A stretch of 64,000 nucleotides of DNA from Eudromia elegans (lineage: Eukaryota > Chordata > Aves > Tinamiformes > Tinamidae), in NCBI GenBank assembly GCA_003342815.1, contig PTEX01000206.1:248001-312000 (forward strand), in the 5' to 3' direction. The position numbers were made by a program, and so were the translations under genes. Below the pieces are notes generated by a model. That model had not been told where the DNA came from and searched no databases. It saw only the letters and a program-made list of their open reading frames with translations. Position 1 is the first letter of the stretch, and each line of letters opens with the position of its first letter. Below are positions 52,221 to 61,101 of this stretch, piece after piece.

Positions 52221-52946
52221 CTGCAAAAGAAGGAAAAAAACTGTTTGAGGAAGTAAACTGAGCAGCTCTGATTTCAGGCATAAAAGTAATAACACAGTCT
52301 TTTCTACACTATAAATACCATTTCTCATATTGCTGCAATCTTATGCTGAATGAAACGCATGTACCTAAAATTGTCTGAGATAGATCTCCTTTCTAAAATA
52401 CCTGTACAGGCCCCTTCTATTACCATGGGGAAGAGGCAGGCATCACTAAAAGCCATTCATCCGCACATGTGAATATGGGCACTTATAAGAAACTCAAACT
52501 TGTGCACGCAGAAGATTGAATACACAGCGAAATGTAGAGAAGTTCTGTCTGTTTTAATGCCTGTGTCTGTGTCAAGAAAATGAGAAAAGTCTCTGCCTGG
52601 CAGAGTCTGCCATGAACTTCCAGCCTGTCACACCGTGAGAATTTCCTCTTTTACCTGCATAGCTCCCACATCTCTCTAAATCCATTTCTTGTTCTCAGTT
52701 TTAAGCTCTCAATTTTAAGCTCCCTGGGGCAGGGACCATCTGGTTTTGTGCCCTCTTTACACAGTGTAGAAAAGCAAAGGTATTCCAGACTATGAGTAGG
52801 ACTCTAAACAATGTGATGATTATGGTTTTAGTGACTATCAATTTATGATTGCTGCTATCACTGCACTTGTTCTGTAACTCTTGGGTGCTACCCACAACTA
52901 TAGAACATATATATATAAAAACACTTAATAACTTATCTCCACTTAC
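52221..52946 (-). other. SLC7A13: SLC7A13 intron 3
   Basis: A 726-base phase 0 intron, unique-looking, with no repeat or gene recognised. Confidence 0.85.
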
Positions 52947-53311
52947 CTTGTATGGCCGATGTAGATTGGGTTCCCGGTACCGAAGTACTATCAAGCTTGC
53001 ACAAGTCAATCCAATCATGAGCCAGGTAGAAAATCCAAAGTAATTTGTTAACATAATAAGGTCAGAGGGGATAACAAAAATAGACGCGATGATGGTTGAA
53101 AAAATCATGGCCGGTGCTGGAGTATAGGAGTGGACATTAAGCATGGATATTAAAATAGGTAAATGTCCTGACTGACTGCCAGCGTAGCTCAGCCGACCTA
53201 ATGTGAACATGCTGCTGTTGAGGGCACCAAATATTGAGACAGCAACAAACAGAGGAATGATCCAGGCAGCAGAGGGGATCACTCGGTCAGCCCAGGTGAC
53301 TGCCACGGCCA
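52947..53311 (-). CDS. SLC7A13: SLC7A13 coding exon 3: TM8-TM10
   Basis: The acceptor CTCTTGCAG precedes 53,311 and the donor GTAAGT follows 52,947. The reading frame is AVAVTWADRVIPSAAWIIPL, FVAVSIFGALNSSMFTLGRL, SYAGSQSGHLPILISMLNVH, SYTPAPAMIF and so on to RYREPNLHRPYK. The phrases SMFTLGRLSY, the TPAPA motif and the closing YREPN(L)xxPYK are light-chain signatures. The exon is 365 bases and joins exon 2 in phase, with an added Val at the junction. A longer open frame continues into the neighbouring introns, but the splice signals mark the true borders. Confidence 0.94.
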
Positions 53312-54932
53312 CTGCAAGAGAGCAAAGCATGCGTGACAGTGAGGGTACCATGTTCTGAATCAGCAACAGGCTCCACAGGAACGAAATGTAACAAACACCA
53401 AGTCTTTATCATTTACGAGCAGTCTATTCTTAGCTACAACAGTCAAAAGTGACAAATCTAATCTTCAGGGTGTTTAAATTTGGGAGTTAAAAATTTCCTG
53501 AAGGATGATCCTAGGAAATACTCCTGCCTGCTAGAGAGAGCTGGGTAAACCTGCTGTGCTGGCATCAAGGTAGTGAAAGAGCCCTGTGGAAGTGAACAGT
53601 TTGGCTACAACATAATGTCATGAATCACAAATGTACCCCATGGGCAAGGCCATTTGAGGAAAGAAAATGAAAAATTAGCTTCCTGCATGACCACAGCGGT
53701 GACATGATCTACTACTAAAGGCTGCCCAAATGACTGCACGTGCATACAGACAAGTCAGGGAGCGCGTTTCTACTGGGGCTTTGCTGTTGGGTAGAACTAG
53801 AAAAATGTGAAAAAAAAATTTGAACAAAAGATTCTCAGCATTTCTTGAAACCAGTCCGTACTGTAGGGAGGGCTACTATTCAGAGAACCTATAACCCAAT
53901 GCTATGGGGAACACAGGTCTTGCAGTTACGTGTGCCGCAAACGAAGGAGGAAAAAAGAAAACTAGACTGAATGTACAAGAACTGCAGCAATATATAGATA
54001 GCAATGTTTGAATCTAAGCTTTAAACCTGTGTTCTCAGTTGAATAAATAGGCATAGCTTCCCTGACATGTTTGGTACTGTCTATGCCAGCTGGGCAGTTG
54101 GTATTCACTGATATTCCAGTATTTGCTATTTCTTTCATTTCAGAATGGCTCTGCAAACATAAGCACTTCCCACAGCCGGTAACGGCCTGAGTGGCAATTT
54201 GAAGTTGCTGAGTGACAGATGCAAAACTCCCACTTACAGTCAAAAGGAAAAATACCGGCTCCACCTAAATGAGATATGTCAATGCTCACTCCTGGAGGAA
54301 AGGTCTGCGGGCTCAGCCTCATTAGGGTGGCATTTAAAAGGTACTTGGTTGGACAATCACGAGTAATTAAAATTCTTCTTTGAACTTTTTATGGACAGCT
54401 TTGGTACCTCATCTGAGACAGGCTTCACATAAACAGAACTTTTGAATAGGCTTTTCTAAAAAATCATAATGTTTATCATGAAAAACCCAACCCAAAAGGG
54501 CTACAATTTAGGAGTCTACAGTCTCTTCTGTATTCCTTATAACATCAGGATTGTCCCTCTCCTAAATAACGATGACTTTAATCTTAAAGTTGGGAAGAAG
54601 AAAGACAAAAGATTAAAACTCCAGGAAGGCAGAGGTCTGATCTATACTAACCACAGCCCTGATCTCCACCTCATCTTGCAGCTTTTAACACAATTCAAAT
54701 TTCTCTTCAGACTGAAATCAGAAATACTTTCAATATGTAACACTATCTGTGTGTATTCCATCCAGCTTGTGCCATATGGTAAAATTAAACATAGCTTCTC
54801 TGCTAAAACTGAAAATGAAACAGCAGCTTCCTGCCAGCGATGCTCAGTGCCCACAAGTTACCCACTAAGCTGGCAACAGGCAGGTATATTAATGAGCCAC
54901 CCCTTATTAATGAGACAAAACAAAATCCATAC
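53312..54932 (-). other. SLC7A13: SLC7A13 intron 2
   Basis: A 1621-base intron. A 155-codon frame on the + strand (54,469-54,936) and shorter ones on the - strand have no recognisable domain and are probably chance. No repeat recognised. Confidence 0.8.
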
Positions 54933-55064
54933 CTGAGGAGACAATTTCCTTAGGAGTGAGGACAGTCAGATACGAGACATTTACCAGTAAATAAAACACA
55001 ATTACTGCAGGGACAGCAGTCATCACAGTTAGAGGAATATTTCTGCTAGGGTTTTTGATCTCTT
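54933..55064 (-). CDS. SLC7A13: SLC7A13 coding exon 2: TM6-TM7 region
   Basis: The acceptor TTTTTCAG sits at 55,065-55,066 and the donor GTATGG follows 54,933. The two leading bases complete the Glu split after exon 1. The exon reads EEIKNPSRNIPLTVMTAVPA, then VIVFYLLVNVSYLTVLTPKE and IVSS. EE(I/L)xxPxxxIP after TM6 and YLLVNVSYLTVLTP(K/R)E in TM7 are hallmarks of the SLC7 light chains, and the latter is almost identical to mammalian SLC7A13 as I recall it. Length 132 bases, ending in phase 1. A CR1 copy begins 64 bases upstream of the acceptor on the transcript. Confidence 0.93.
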
Positions 55065-57927
55065 CTGAAAAACACAATTTCAAAATAAATTTAATAGAGC
55101 AAGCAATATAGGCTCTGCCAGTGTGTTTCACAGGATCACAGGATGGTTGAGGTTGGAAGGGACCCCTAGAGATCATCTAGTCAAACTCCCTTGGTCCGGA
55201 GCACGGGGCACAGGGCGGCATCCAGGCAGGTTTTGAATGTCTCCAGAGAAGGAGACTCCGCAGCCTCTTGGGGCAGCCTATTCCAGGGCTCCGTCACCCT
55301 CACAGGAAAGAAGTTCTTCCTCCCATGGAGATGGAACTGCCTGTGTTTTAATTTATACTCATTACTCCTTGTCCTGTCACTGGCCACCACTGAGAAGAGT
55401 TTGGCCCCATCCTCTTTACATTCTTTCCCCAGGTTCCCGTGTTGAATTGACAGTCATGCCCCAAAGTATAATCACAGCTCCTGAATTACATTGCCTGTAA
55501 GGTCCTACCATGATTCACAAATAGCTTATTATTTAAGAAACAACAAAAAAATCCTTTTGTTTTTTCTTATTTAACTATTTTTCAACTATCAGATATCTTG
55601 GGAAAAGGGACAGATAAAGGCATTTTTTTTCCTCTGATTTGATGAAACCCAAAATATGACTTTGCATTAAAAAAGAATGGATATTTTAAAGAAGTAACCC
55701 TATTTTTACACCACAAGAATGAACATGAGACTCTAAAATCAGTTTATTCTTACATCAACTACTGACTCCCAACTTGAAGTATTATGCTCAGTTTCCTATT
55801 CCCGTACAAAACTTGGCTGTTATTTCAAGAAATGCATAAAATATAACAGGAGAGCAATGTCAGAAGGGCAGTATTGCAGTGATTTTAAATGGGGTCATTT
55901 CCAGATGAGTTCTGCTGTTGATTCTCCCTGTCAGGGCAAAGTTGGCAGAAGAAAACTATTATGCTGAGGCTGTCATCTTAGCTTAAAACTGCCTTTATCA
56001 CAATAAGAAAAACCTCCAAACTCCACATTTGAACAACTGAACCACCTGCACATATTCCCAACAAATGATTGTGCTGTAAACCCAGCAAAAGACGGGAGTT
56101 CATTTCTATGAAAAGGAATATCTTGAAATACATCCAGCCTCACCTCTTAAGGGAGTTGCACATACATAGCATCATGGAGAGGCTTTGCACATAAAGACTC
56201 TCCAAAACCCCAATTCTTATTCCTCATTTCAGTCAAAAATGGGGAAAATGGGTCACTCTTTTCTTTCATTCTATTCTTTTCCCCTTCTCTCCCACTCCTT
56301 TTCCAGTCTTCCAAACGTGACAGGTCATAAGGGAAGGAGAAAAGTCAAAGAGGGATGTAACAGGTTTAAGCTGATAGGAGAGAGGTGTTTCTTTCTCCCT
56401 CAAATATCATTCTGGTCTCCTGTTCAGCACCCAAGCTTTAACCCTGACTACTAGTGTGTAGTGTCTGGAGCCACCACAACTGCATAAGCACAACAGTGAA
56501 ATTCAGGTCCAGTCTAGTAGAGGATTTAGGATTTATTTAAACATGTAAAAAATGCAGCTGGTGATTGTCAGCACAGAAAGAAACAACCCTAGAACTGTGA
56601 AATCCCTCTCTTTTGTTGCTCGTTACAGCCCTATCATCCAGTGTGAGGCACTCAACTTCAGCTCAAGCTCATAAGAATGAAAGTTATTGTTAAAAACTAG
56701 GAAATTCATAGCAAGAGGGCTATTATACTGGTTGCATCTGTCTAAACAGCTGTGCTGCTTAAAGCATTGTATTTATTACTATTGTTAATGGAAAAATAAA
56801 ACAGCATTTTATGAATAATTTTGCATTTTGGGGGGGTTACAAAGCCAAATGCTTGCTTTAAGAAAATCTTTTTTTTCCAAAAAGGTATTTTTCTGATTTT
56901 TACTACTTCAATTTCAGCATACTTCCGAAGCAGGAATGACTTTATTTTAATAGTAACAGACAGTTCTTTAAACATTTACCCAATTTTCACCCTCTTCTCG
57001 CCACTGAACTTTGTGTTTTGCATTTCATGTACTTAGGCTATTTAATGTTTGACATCTGATACAGGTCAGAAAAGATAAAAAAGGCTAAAGGTATAACAGC
57101 CATATCCATTAGCTGACCACCTAATTCTGTAGACTTAGTGACAGTGTAAAACACTATTCACTTAACTGGTTGTGAAGTGCGTAACCAGCATGGTAAATAT
57201 TACCTCTTTGCAGCTTTCATGTAACTCATGGTTGCTCTATTTATTATTACCACAAGTGCCATCAGGTATAAAACAGGATAAGGAAATGAATATTTAAAAA
57301 GATTCTGAATGTTTAAAATTGAGCATATCACTTTTCTCACATTTTTATCTACTCTCTCTTTAAAATCATATTTTCCCTAGGAACTGATTACTGACAGGCC
57401 ATTCTATATATCTCTTTAAATTGCTATATTTTACTACAATTCCAAGTGAAGTGTCGTATAAAAAATCAAATGGAAAAATTCAGAGATGGTGTAGTTATCT
57501 AAACACGAATTTAACACTTAATTATCTTTGTGGGTTCACTTTTTACTGTGTGCATGGTTTGCCATAGACATGCTAATACAAGCATCCATATCCAGAAATG
57601 CAATTGAGAGAAATGAGATTGAGAGGGAGGATTATTTTAAGGTGTGCAAACCCTATTTTCATGTGTGATTAAAAAAATATATTATTACTTTTTTCCTGTA
57701 TTACTGTTTAAACATCGATGATTCTGAAGACTGCCCATGAAAGAAGTTCCACGGGGAAGAGCAACTCCTCTTTTACCAACGCAAAGAGACAGAACTCGTG
57801 TACGGGTTGCTTGCACAGTTCACAGAGACACAGACCCCACCGCTTGACTGGGAGCCAAGCTCTGCTGACTCCAGCCGGGCAACGTAGGCCGGCTGCAGCG
57901 CGAGAGCTACAGGAGGAGCGCGGATAC
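55065..57927 (-). other. SLC7A13: SLC7A13 intron 1
   Basis: A 2863-base intron with a CR1 insertion next to exon 2 (55,128-55,440). The rest is AT-rich and holds nothing else I can identify. Confidence 0.85.
55128..55440 (-). mobile_element. CR1 LINE 3' fragment in SLC7A13 intron 1
   Basis: The inverted 3' end reads CAGGATCACAGGATGGTTGA, GGTTGGAAGGGACCCCTAG, then GGCATCCAGGCAGGTTTTGA, GAAGGAGACTCCGCAGCC, AGGAAAGAAGTTCTTCCTCC and AGTTTGGCCCCATCC. It is in the same transcriptional orientation as SLC7A13. It is 5' truncated and about 310 bases long, of the same subfamily as the copies at 16.3, 30.6 and 59.2 kb. Confidence 0.95.
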
Positions 57928-58560
57928 CTGCCATGTAATTGAGGGACCACCAGCCGCCGTACGCGTAGAGCCCTTGGAAGAAGGCCTCGGCCACCTGCGA
58001 CGCGTCGGGCACCTCGGCGCCAAAGGCGTCCTCGAATCGCGCCAGGTGCTCCCTGCGGCCCCCCAGGAGCAGCACCACGCCGCCCACGGCGATCACCGAC
58101 AGCGCCACCATCTTGAGCACCGTGAAGACGCTCTGCACCCACGCGGCCACCTTGACGCTGCGCCCGTTCAGGATGCCCAGGATCCAGAGAGCCGCCAGGG
58201 CCAGGCACTTCTTGAGGGCGCCTGGCGCCGGGCAGCGGCCGTAGAAGGGCTGCGTGGCGTACTCAGCGAAGAGCAGGGCTCGCGCGGCGTTGGACAGCGG
58301 CTTCGTGAGCATCGACGTCCAGATGAACACGAAGGCCGGCAGGGCTCCGAGGCCCCTCTGGATGTGGCTGTACTCGCCCCCCGAGAGGGGCAGCGCGGTT
58401 CCCAGCTCGGCGTAGCACAGCGAGCCCATGAGGGACACGAGCCCCGAGGCGGTCCAGATGACGAGGGCCACGCCGACGTTGAGCAGCGAGTGCTTCAGCA
58501 CGCCCGTGGGAGACACGAAGATCCCCGCCCCGACTATCGTCCCTATAATAAAACTCACCC
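57920..58560. promoter_or_regulatory. CpG island over SLC7A13 exon 1
   Basis: A block of very high GC and CpG density coincides almost exactly with the coding part of exon 1 (for example GACGCTGCGCCCGTTCAGG and CTCGCGCGGCGTTGGACAGC on the + strand). It falls off sharply at the donor and shortly before the start codon. It may be a 5' CpG island reaching into the exon or a result of GC-biased codon choice. Confidence 0.6.
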
Positions 58561-58630
58561 CGTCAAAATAACCGATATCTCTTTTGAGTTGCATCTGTGC
58601 CTTTTCTTTCCGTTTCACATCTGTTCCCAT
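57928..58630 (-). CDS. SLC7A13: SLC7A13 coding exon 1: amino-acid transporter, TM1 to start of TM6
   Basis: SLC7A13 (AGT1) is a light subunit of the heteromeric amino-acid transporter family, known in mammals as an aspartate/glutamate/cystine exchanger of kidney tubule, partnered with the heavy chain rBAT (SLC3A1). Exon 1 encodes residues 1-234. The start at 58,630 (MGTDVKRKEKAQMQLKRD) is chosen because MQLKRDIGYF lines up with the family N-terminus. The frame continues upstream only from a GTG at 58,720. Features: the TM1 substrate motif GAGIFVSPTG (residues 34-43); WTASGLVSLMGSLCYAELG (TM2); Cys133 in FYGRC, the conserved external cysteine that forms the disulfide with the heavy chain; KKCLALAALWILGILNGR, very like mammalian SLC7A13; and QGLYAYGGWWSLNYMAG at the start of TM6. 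The donor is GTATCC and the phase is 1. The exon is extremely CpG-rich, unlike exons 2-4. Other light chains (SLC7A9 or LAT types) fit the central part less well. Confidence 0.9.
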
Positions 58631-59214
58631 TTTTAACAGCAGTTTAGATGAGCTCAGAGCCTGGACGACACGTATTTGCCATTCGCTTTGCTGCTGGAAG
58701 ACGGTCACGGCCCTGCCCACCCGTGAAGCGCTGCGGAAAGCCCGGTTTAATCATTCAGAAAAGGCAGAGCACACCGTGGGTCTTCCTGCCTCGCGTGTGA
58801 GGATGATTAACCAGCTACTTCCAGGAATGTTGGCCACGCACATAAAGGTTGGTTTAATACTTACTTCACAAGCTTTTAAGGTCTGGGCATTTTCAAAAGA
58901 AATTGGCATAACAATAACATAGAGTAAATGCTTTTCTGTTTGCTGGTGATTTTCACCACATGATTTCAAAACATTTTTGTCTTCAGAAGCAGTTCTGTGA
59001 GGTGGGTGTATGTAACCTCTCCATCAGAGCTAGGGGAAGGAGCAGGGGGTGGCAAGCACCAAGAAAGTCAGCCCTCCTTCCCACTGAAACGAGCAGGGCT
59101 CCTTTCGCTTGGGAAAGAGGCTTTAGTCGAATAGTCAAGCACTATTTTTCCACTGTCAATACATAAAAAGGACAAGGATCACTAGTGGACCCCAATATGT
59201 GTTATTGAATCCTG
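58631..59214. other. Upstream region of SLC7A13
   Basis: This is the probable SLC7A13 5' UTR and promoter side, unique-looking. I see no clear TATA box or other decisive site, and a 5' non-coding exon further upstream cannot be excluded. Confidence 0.4.
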
Positions 59215-59960
59215 ACTAGTCAGACTAGCCCCAGCTGGAATAAGCCCAGGCATCAGGATGGGTGAGGGGCTGACCTGCTGGAAAGCAGCCCCGCAGAGAG
59301 GGATTTGGGAGTCCTGGTTGACAACAAGTTGGCCATGAGGCAGCAGTGTGCCTTCGTGGCCAGGAAGGCCAGTGGGATCCTGGCTGCATGAGGAGGAGCA
59401 TTGCCAGCAGGTCGAGGGAGGGGATCCTGCCCCTCTGCTCAGCCCTGGTGAGGCCGCACCCGGAGTACTGGGTGCAGGTCTGGGCTCCCCAGGACAAGAG
59501 GGACGTGGAGCTTTCAGGGAAGGTCCAGCAATGAGTGACAAAGATGACTAAGGGACTGGAGCATCTACCGTACGAGGAGAGGTTAAAGAATCTGGGCCTG
59601 TTTAGCCTAGAGAAGACTGAGAGGGGATCTGATCAATATGTGTAAGTACCTGAGGGGTGAATGTAGGCAGGAGGGGGCCAAACTCTTCTCAGTGGTGGCC
59701 AGTGACAGGACAAGGGGCAATGGTACAAATTGAAGCACAAGAAGTTTCATCTCCATGTGAGGAAGAACTTCTTTCCTGTGAGGGTGACAGAGCCCTGGAA
59801 CAGGCTGCCCACAGAGGTTGTGGAGTCTCCTTCTCCTTCTCATCTTGCCTGGATGCCACCCTGTGCCCCGTGCTCTGGGTGTCCCTGCTGGAGCAGGGGG
59901 GCTGGACTAGATGATCTCTAAAGGTCCCTTCCAACCTCAGCCTGTCTGTGACTCGGTGAG
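59215..59960 (+). mobile_element. CR1 LINE, about 745 bases, between SLC7A13 and LRRCC1
   Basis: This + strand 5'-truncated copy begins in the reverse-transcriptase C-terminal region (CAGCAGTGTGCCTTCGTGGC, GAGGCCGCACCCGGAGTAC, TGGGCTCCCCAGGACAAGAG). It runs through AAGACTGAGAGGGGATCTG and AACAGGCTGCCCACAGAGG to GGTCCCTTCCAACCTCAGCC and a short tail. The pol-derived frame (words such as SIASRSREGILPL and SALVRPHPEY) is broken by stops and frame shifts. Both strands contain short frames that are shadows of the element. Confidence 0.95.
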
Positions 59961-60086
59961 AAGGGCACTGCACCAGCGCCTCCACCTTCCACAAACCGCC
60001 ACTCCACACACACCTAATAAAATGTAAACAAGCCAGTCCGGGCAATGCCATCGCCCTGCTTTGCTGCGGGCAGGGAAGGCGAGCGC

Positions 60087-60127
60087 GGGTCACACGCGGG
60101 TCACACACACGGGTGACAGGCGGGTCA
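60087..60127 (+). promoter_or_regulatory. Array of GGGTCA-type nuclear-receptor half-sites
   Basis: GGGTCA occurs at 60,087, 60,098 and 60,122 and the variant GGGTGA at 60,111. The first pair is spaced by 5 bases (CACGC) and the last pair (GGGTGA, GGGTCA) also by 5 bases (CAGGC). A direct repeat with spacing 5 is the arrangement known for retinoic-acid receptor sites. A simple GC-rich tandem repeat could give the same pattern by chance. Confidence 0.4.
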
Positions 60128-60187
60128 CACGCCGGCCACACACCCGGCTGGCACCGCCAAACGGCGCAGTGACACCCGAGGTAGCAC

Positions 60188-60199
60188 TGCGCATGCGCC
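60188..60199. promoter_or_regulatory. NRF1-like site TGCGCATGCGCC
   Basis: It matches the palindromic NRF1 consensus (TGCGCATGCGCA) at 11 of 12 positions, about 90 bases upstream of the LRRCC1 start codon. Confidence 0.6.
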
Positions 60200-60227
60200 C
60201 AGCTGCGTGGCACCGCCCCCGTCCCCC

Positions 60228-60239
60228 CGCGCATGCGCC
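60228..60239. promoter_or_regulatory. Second NRF1-like site CGCGCATGCGCC
   Basis: It shares the core GCGCATGCGC with the site 40 bases upstream and lies about 50 bases before the LRRCC1 start codon. Paired NRF1 sites near the start site are common in CpG-island promoters. Confidence 0.6.
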
Positions 60240-60287
60240 AGCGGCTCCCGGCGGTCGGACGCGAGGGAAGTTTGAAGTGACGGCGCC

Positions 60288-60352
60288 ATGTCGGGAATGG
60301 GATCTGGGGTCGCCTATGGCGAGCTCAGCCTCATGGGCAGGGACGTGCGGAG
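60288..60352 (+). CDS. LRRCC1: LRRCC1 coding exon 1
   Basis: LRRCC1 (leucine-rich repeat and coiled-coil centrosomal protein 1, also called CLERC) is a centriole/centrosome protein needed for spindle organisation and ciliary function. The ATG at 60,288 lies in a good context (GGCGCCATGTC) and opens MSGMGSGVAYGELSLMGRD, ending VR plus two bases of a Ser codon before a GTGCGG donor. This N-terminus is shorter than that of human LRRCC1, and only the step into the repeats is conserved. The exon is GC-rich and sits in the CpG island. Confidence 0.8.
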
Positions 60353-60485
60353 GTGCGGAGCGGAGCGGGGCCGCCGCCGTGGGCTGGGGCCGGAGTTGGG
60401 GGGCCGAAGCCGGGGCCGGGGCCAGAGCCGAGGCCAGAGCCGCGGTTGCTCGGTGTCGGTAACGGGCCGCTTCTTGTCTCCTCAG
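60353..60485 (+). other. LRRCC1: LRRCC1 intron 1, 133 bases, GC-rich
   Basis: A very short, GC-rich intron. It has G runs at 60,381-60,421 that could form a G-quadruplex in the transcript and a short repeated unit (CCAGAGCCGAGG). The length is not a multiple of three, so retention would shift the frame. Confidence 0.8.
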
Positions 60486-60691
60486 CTTGCTGGAGCTCCC
60501 CCTGAGCGCGGGCCTGCGCACGCTCAACCTGCACGGGAACCGCGTCGCCCGCATCGAGGGGCTCGTGGAGCTGCAGGGCCTGCAGCACCTGGACCTCTCC
60601 TCCAACCGCATCCGCCGCATGGAGGGGCTCGGCGCCCTGCGCAGCCTGCGCACCCTCAACCTCTCCTGCAACCTCATCGACAGCGTGCAGG
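60486..60691 (+). CDS. LRRCC1: LRRCC1 coding exon 2: leucine-rich repeats
   Basis: The acceptor is TTGTCTCCTCAG. It reads LLELPLSAGLRTLNLHGNRV, ARIEGLVELQGLQHLDLSSN, RIRRMEGLGALRSLRTLNLS and CNLIDSVQ. LxxLxLxxNxI-type repeats recur every 22 residues, the SDS22-like pattern of LRRCC1 (human counterpart words, as I recall: NLHCNNISKIE, LQHLDLSSNQISRIEGL, LCTLNLSCNLI). The exon ends in phase 1. Its GC-rich codons contrast with the AT-rich exons that follow. Confidence 0.93.
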
Positions 60692-61035
60692 GTCGGCAGC
60701 CTCTGCTTCCCTCCTCCTCACAGCCTAGGGAACTTCCCAGGAGTTTGCTTTGAGAAAGTTTGCTTATGAGGAAGGTTATGCTAAGCTAATCTTAATTACC
60801 AACCGTGTTATGTTCTGAGTTTTAAGATGAGTCTCTATATCCTTTATCATATCAAGATACCTTACTTGAGATGGCAAACCTATAGTGCCCTTTATGTTAC
60901 TGTTATAGTTAATAGTCATATGTTGTTACTACTGCTGTAGAAGCTTGGCTTATTTTGCAAGTTTTGCTTTGTTGAAAGCAGAGCACACTTCTGAAGTAAA
61001 TCTTACTCAGTTTCTTTTTCCCTTGCGTTGTTTAG
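60692..61035 (+). other. LRRCC1: LRRCC1 intron 2
   Basis: A 344-base intron, AT-rich, with no other feature. Confidence 0.85.
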
Positions 61036-61101
61036 GACTAGAAAATCTCCTTAATTTAAGTGTACTGAACTTGTCATATAACCGCATACATGACCTCTCC
61101 G
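61036..61101 (+). CDS. LRRCC1: LRRCC1 coding exon 3: leucine-rich repeat
   Basis: A 66-base exon between TTGTTTAG and GTAAGT. It encodes GLENLLNLSVLNLSYNRIHD and LSG with split Gly codons at both ends, one repeat unit of the LRR domain. Both borders are phase 1, so the exon is symmetric. Confidence 0.93.

Larger units (their letters stand above)
60040..60720. promoter_or_regulatory. LRRCC1: LRRCC1 CpG-island promoter
   Basis: GC-rich, CpG-dense sequence begins right after the CR1 copy and spans the presumed start site and the first two coding exons. It contains a GGGTCA half-site array (60,087-60,127), two NRF1-like palindromes (60,188-60,199 and 60,228-60,239) and no TATA box, as expected for a housekeeping, ciliary or centrosomal gene. 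Transcription probably starts between about 60,200 and 60,280, shortly before the ATG at 60,288. Confidence 0.75.

Noticed and set aside
54469-54936. 155-codon frame on the + strand in SLC7A13 intron 2
   Set aside because: No recognisable domain, no splice partners, and it ends at the antisense of exon 2. Probably chance.
57974-58636. 220-codon frame on the + strand across SLC7A13 exon 1
   Set aside because: Antisense shadow of a very GC-rich coding exon; no domain, and it covers the true exon almost exactly.
58631-58720. 30-codon upstream extension of the SLC7A13 frame
   Set aside because: It would begin at GTG, not ATG, and the ATG at 58,630 places MQLKRDIGYF where the family N-terminus begins.
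60090-60677. 195-codon Arg-rich frame on the - strand
   Set aside because: Lies antisense to the LRRCC1 promoter and first exons in a CpG island; composition-driven.
60288-60728. 146-codon frame reading from the LRRCC1 ATG without splicing
   Set aside because: It leaves the LRR frame after codon 21. The GT-AG pair at 60,353-60,485 restores LRR sequence in phase with exon 2.
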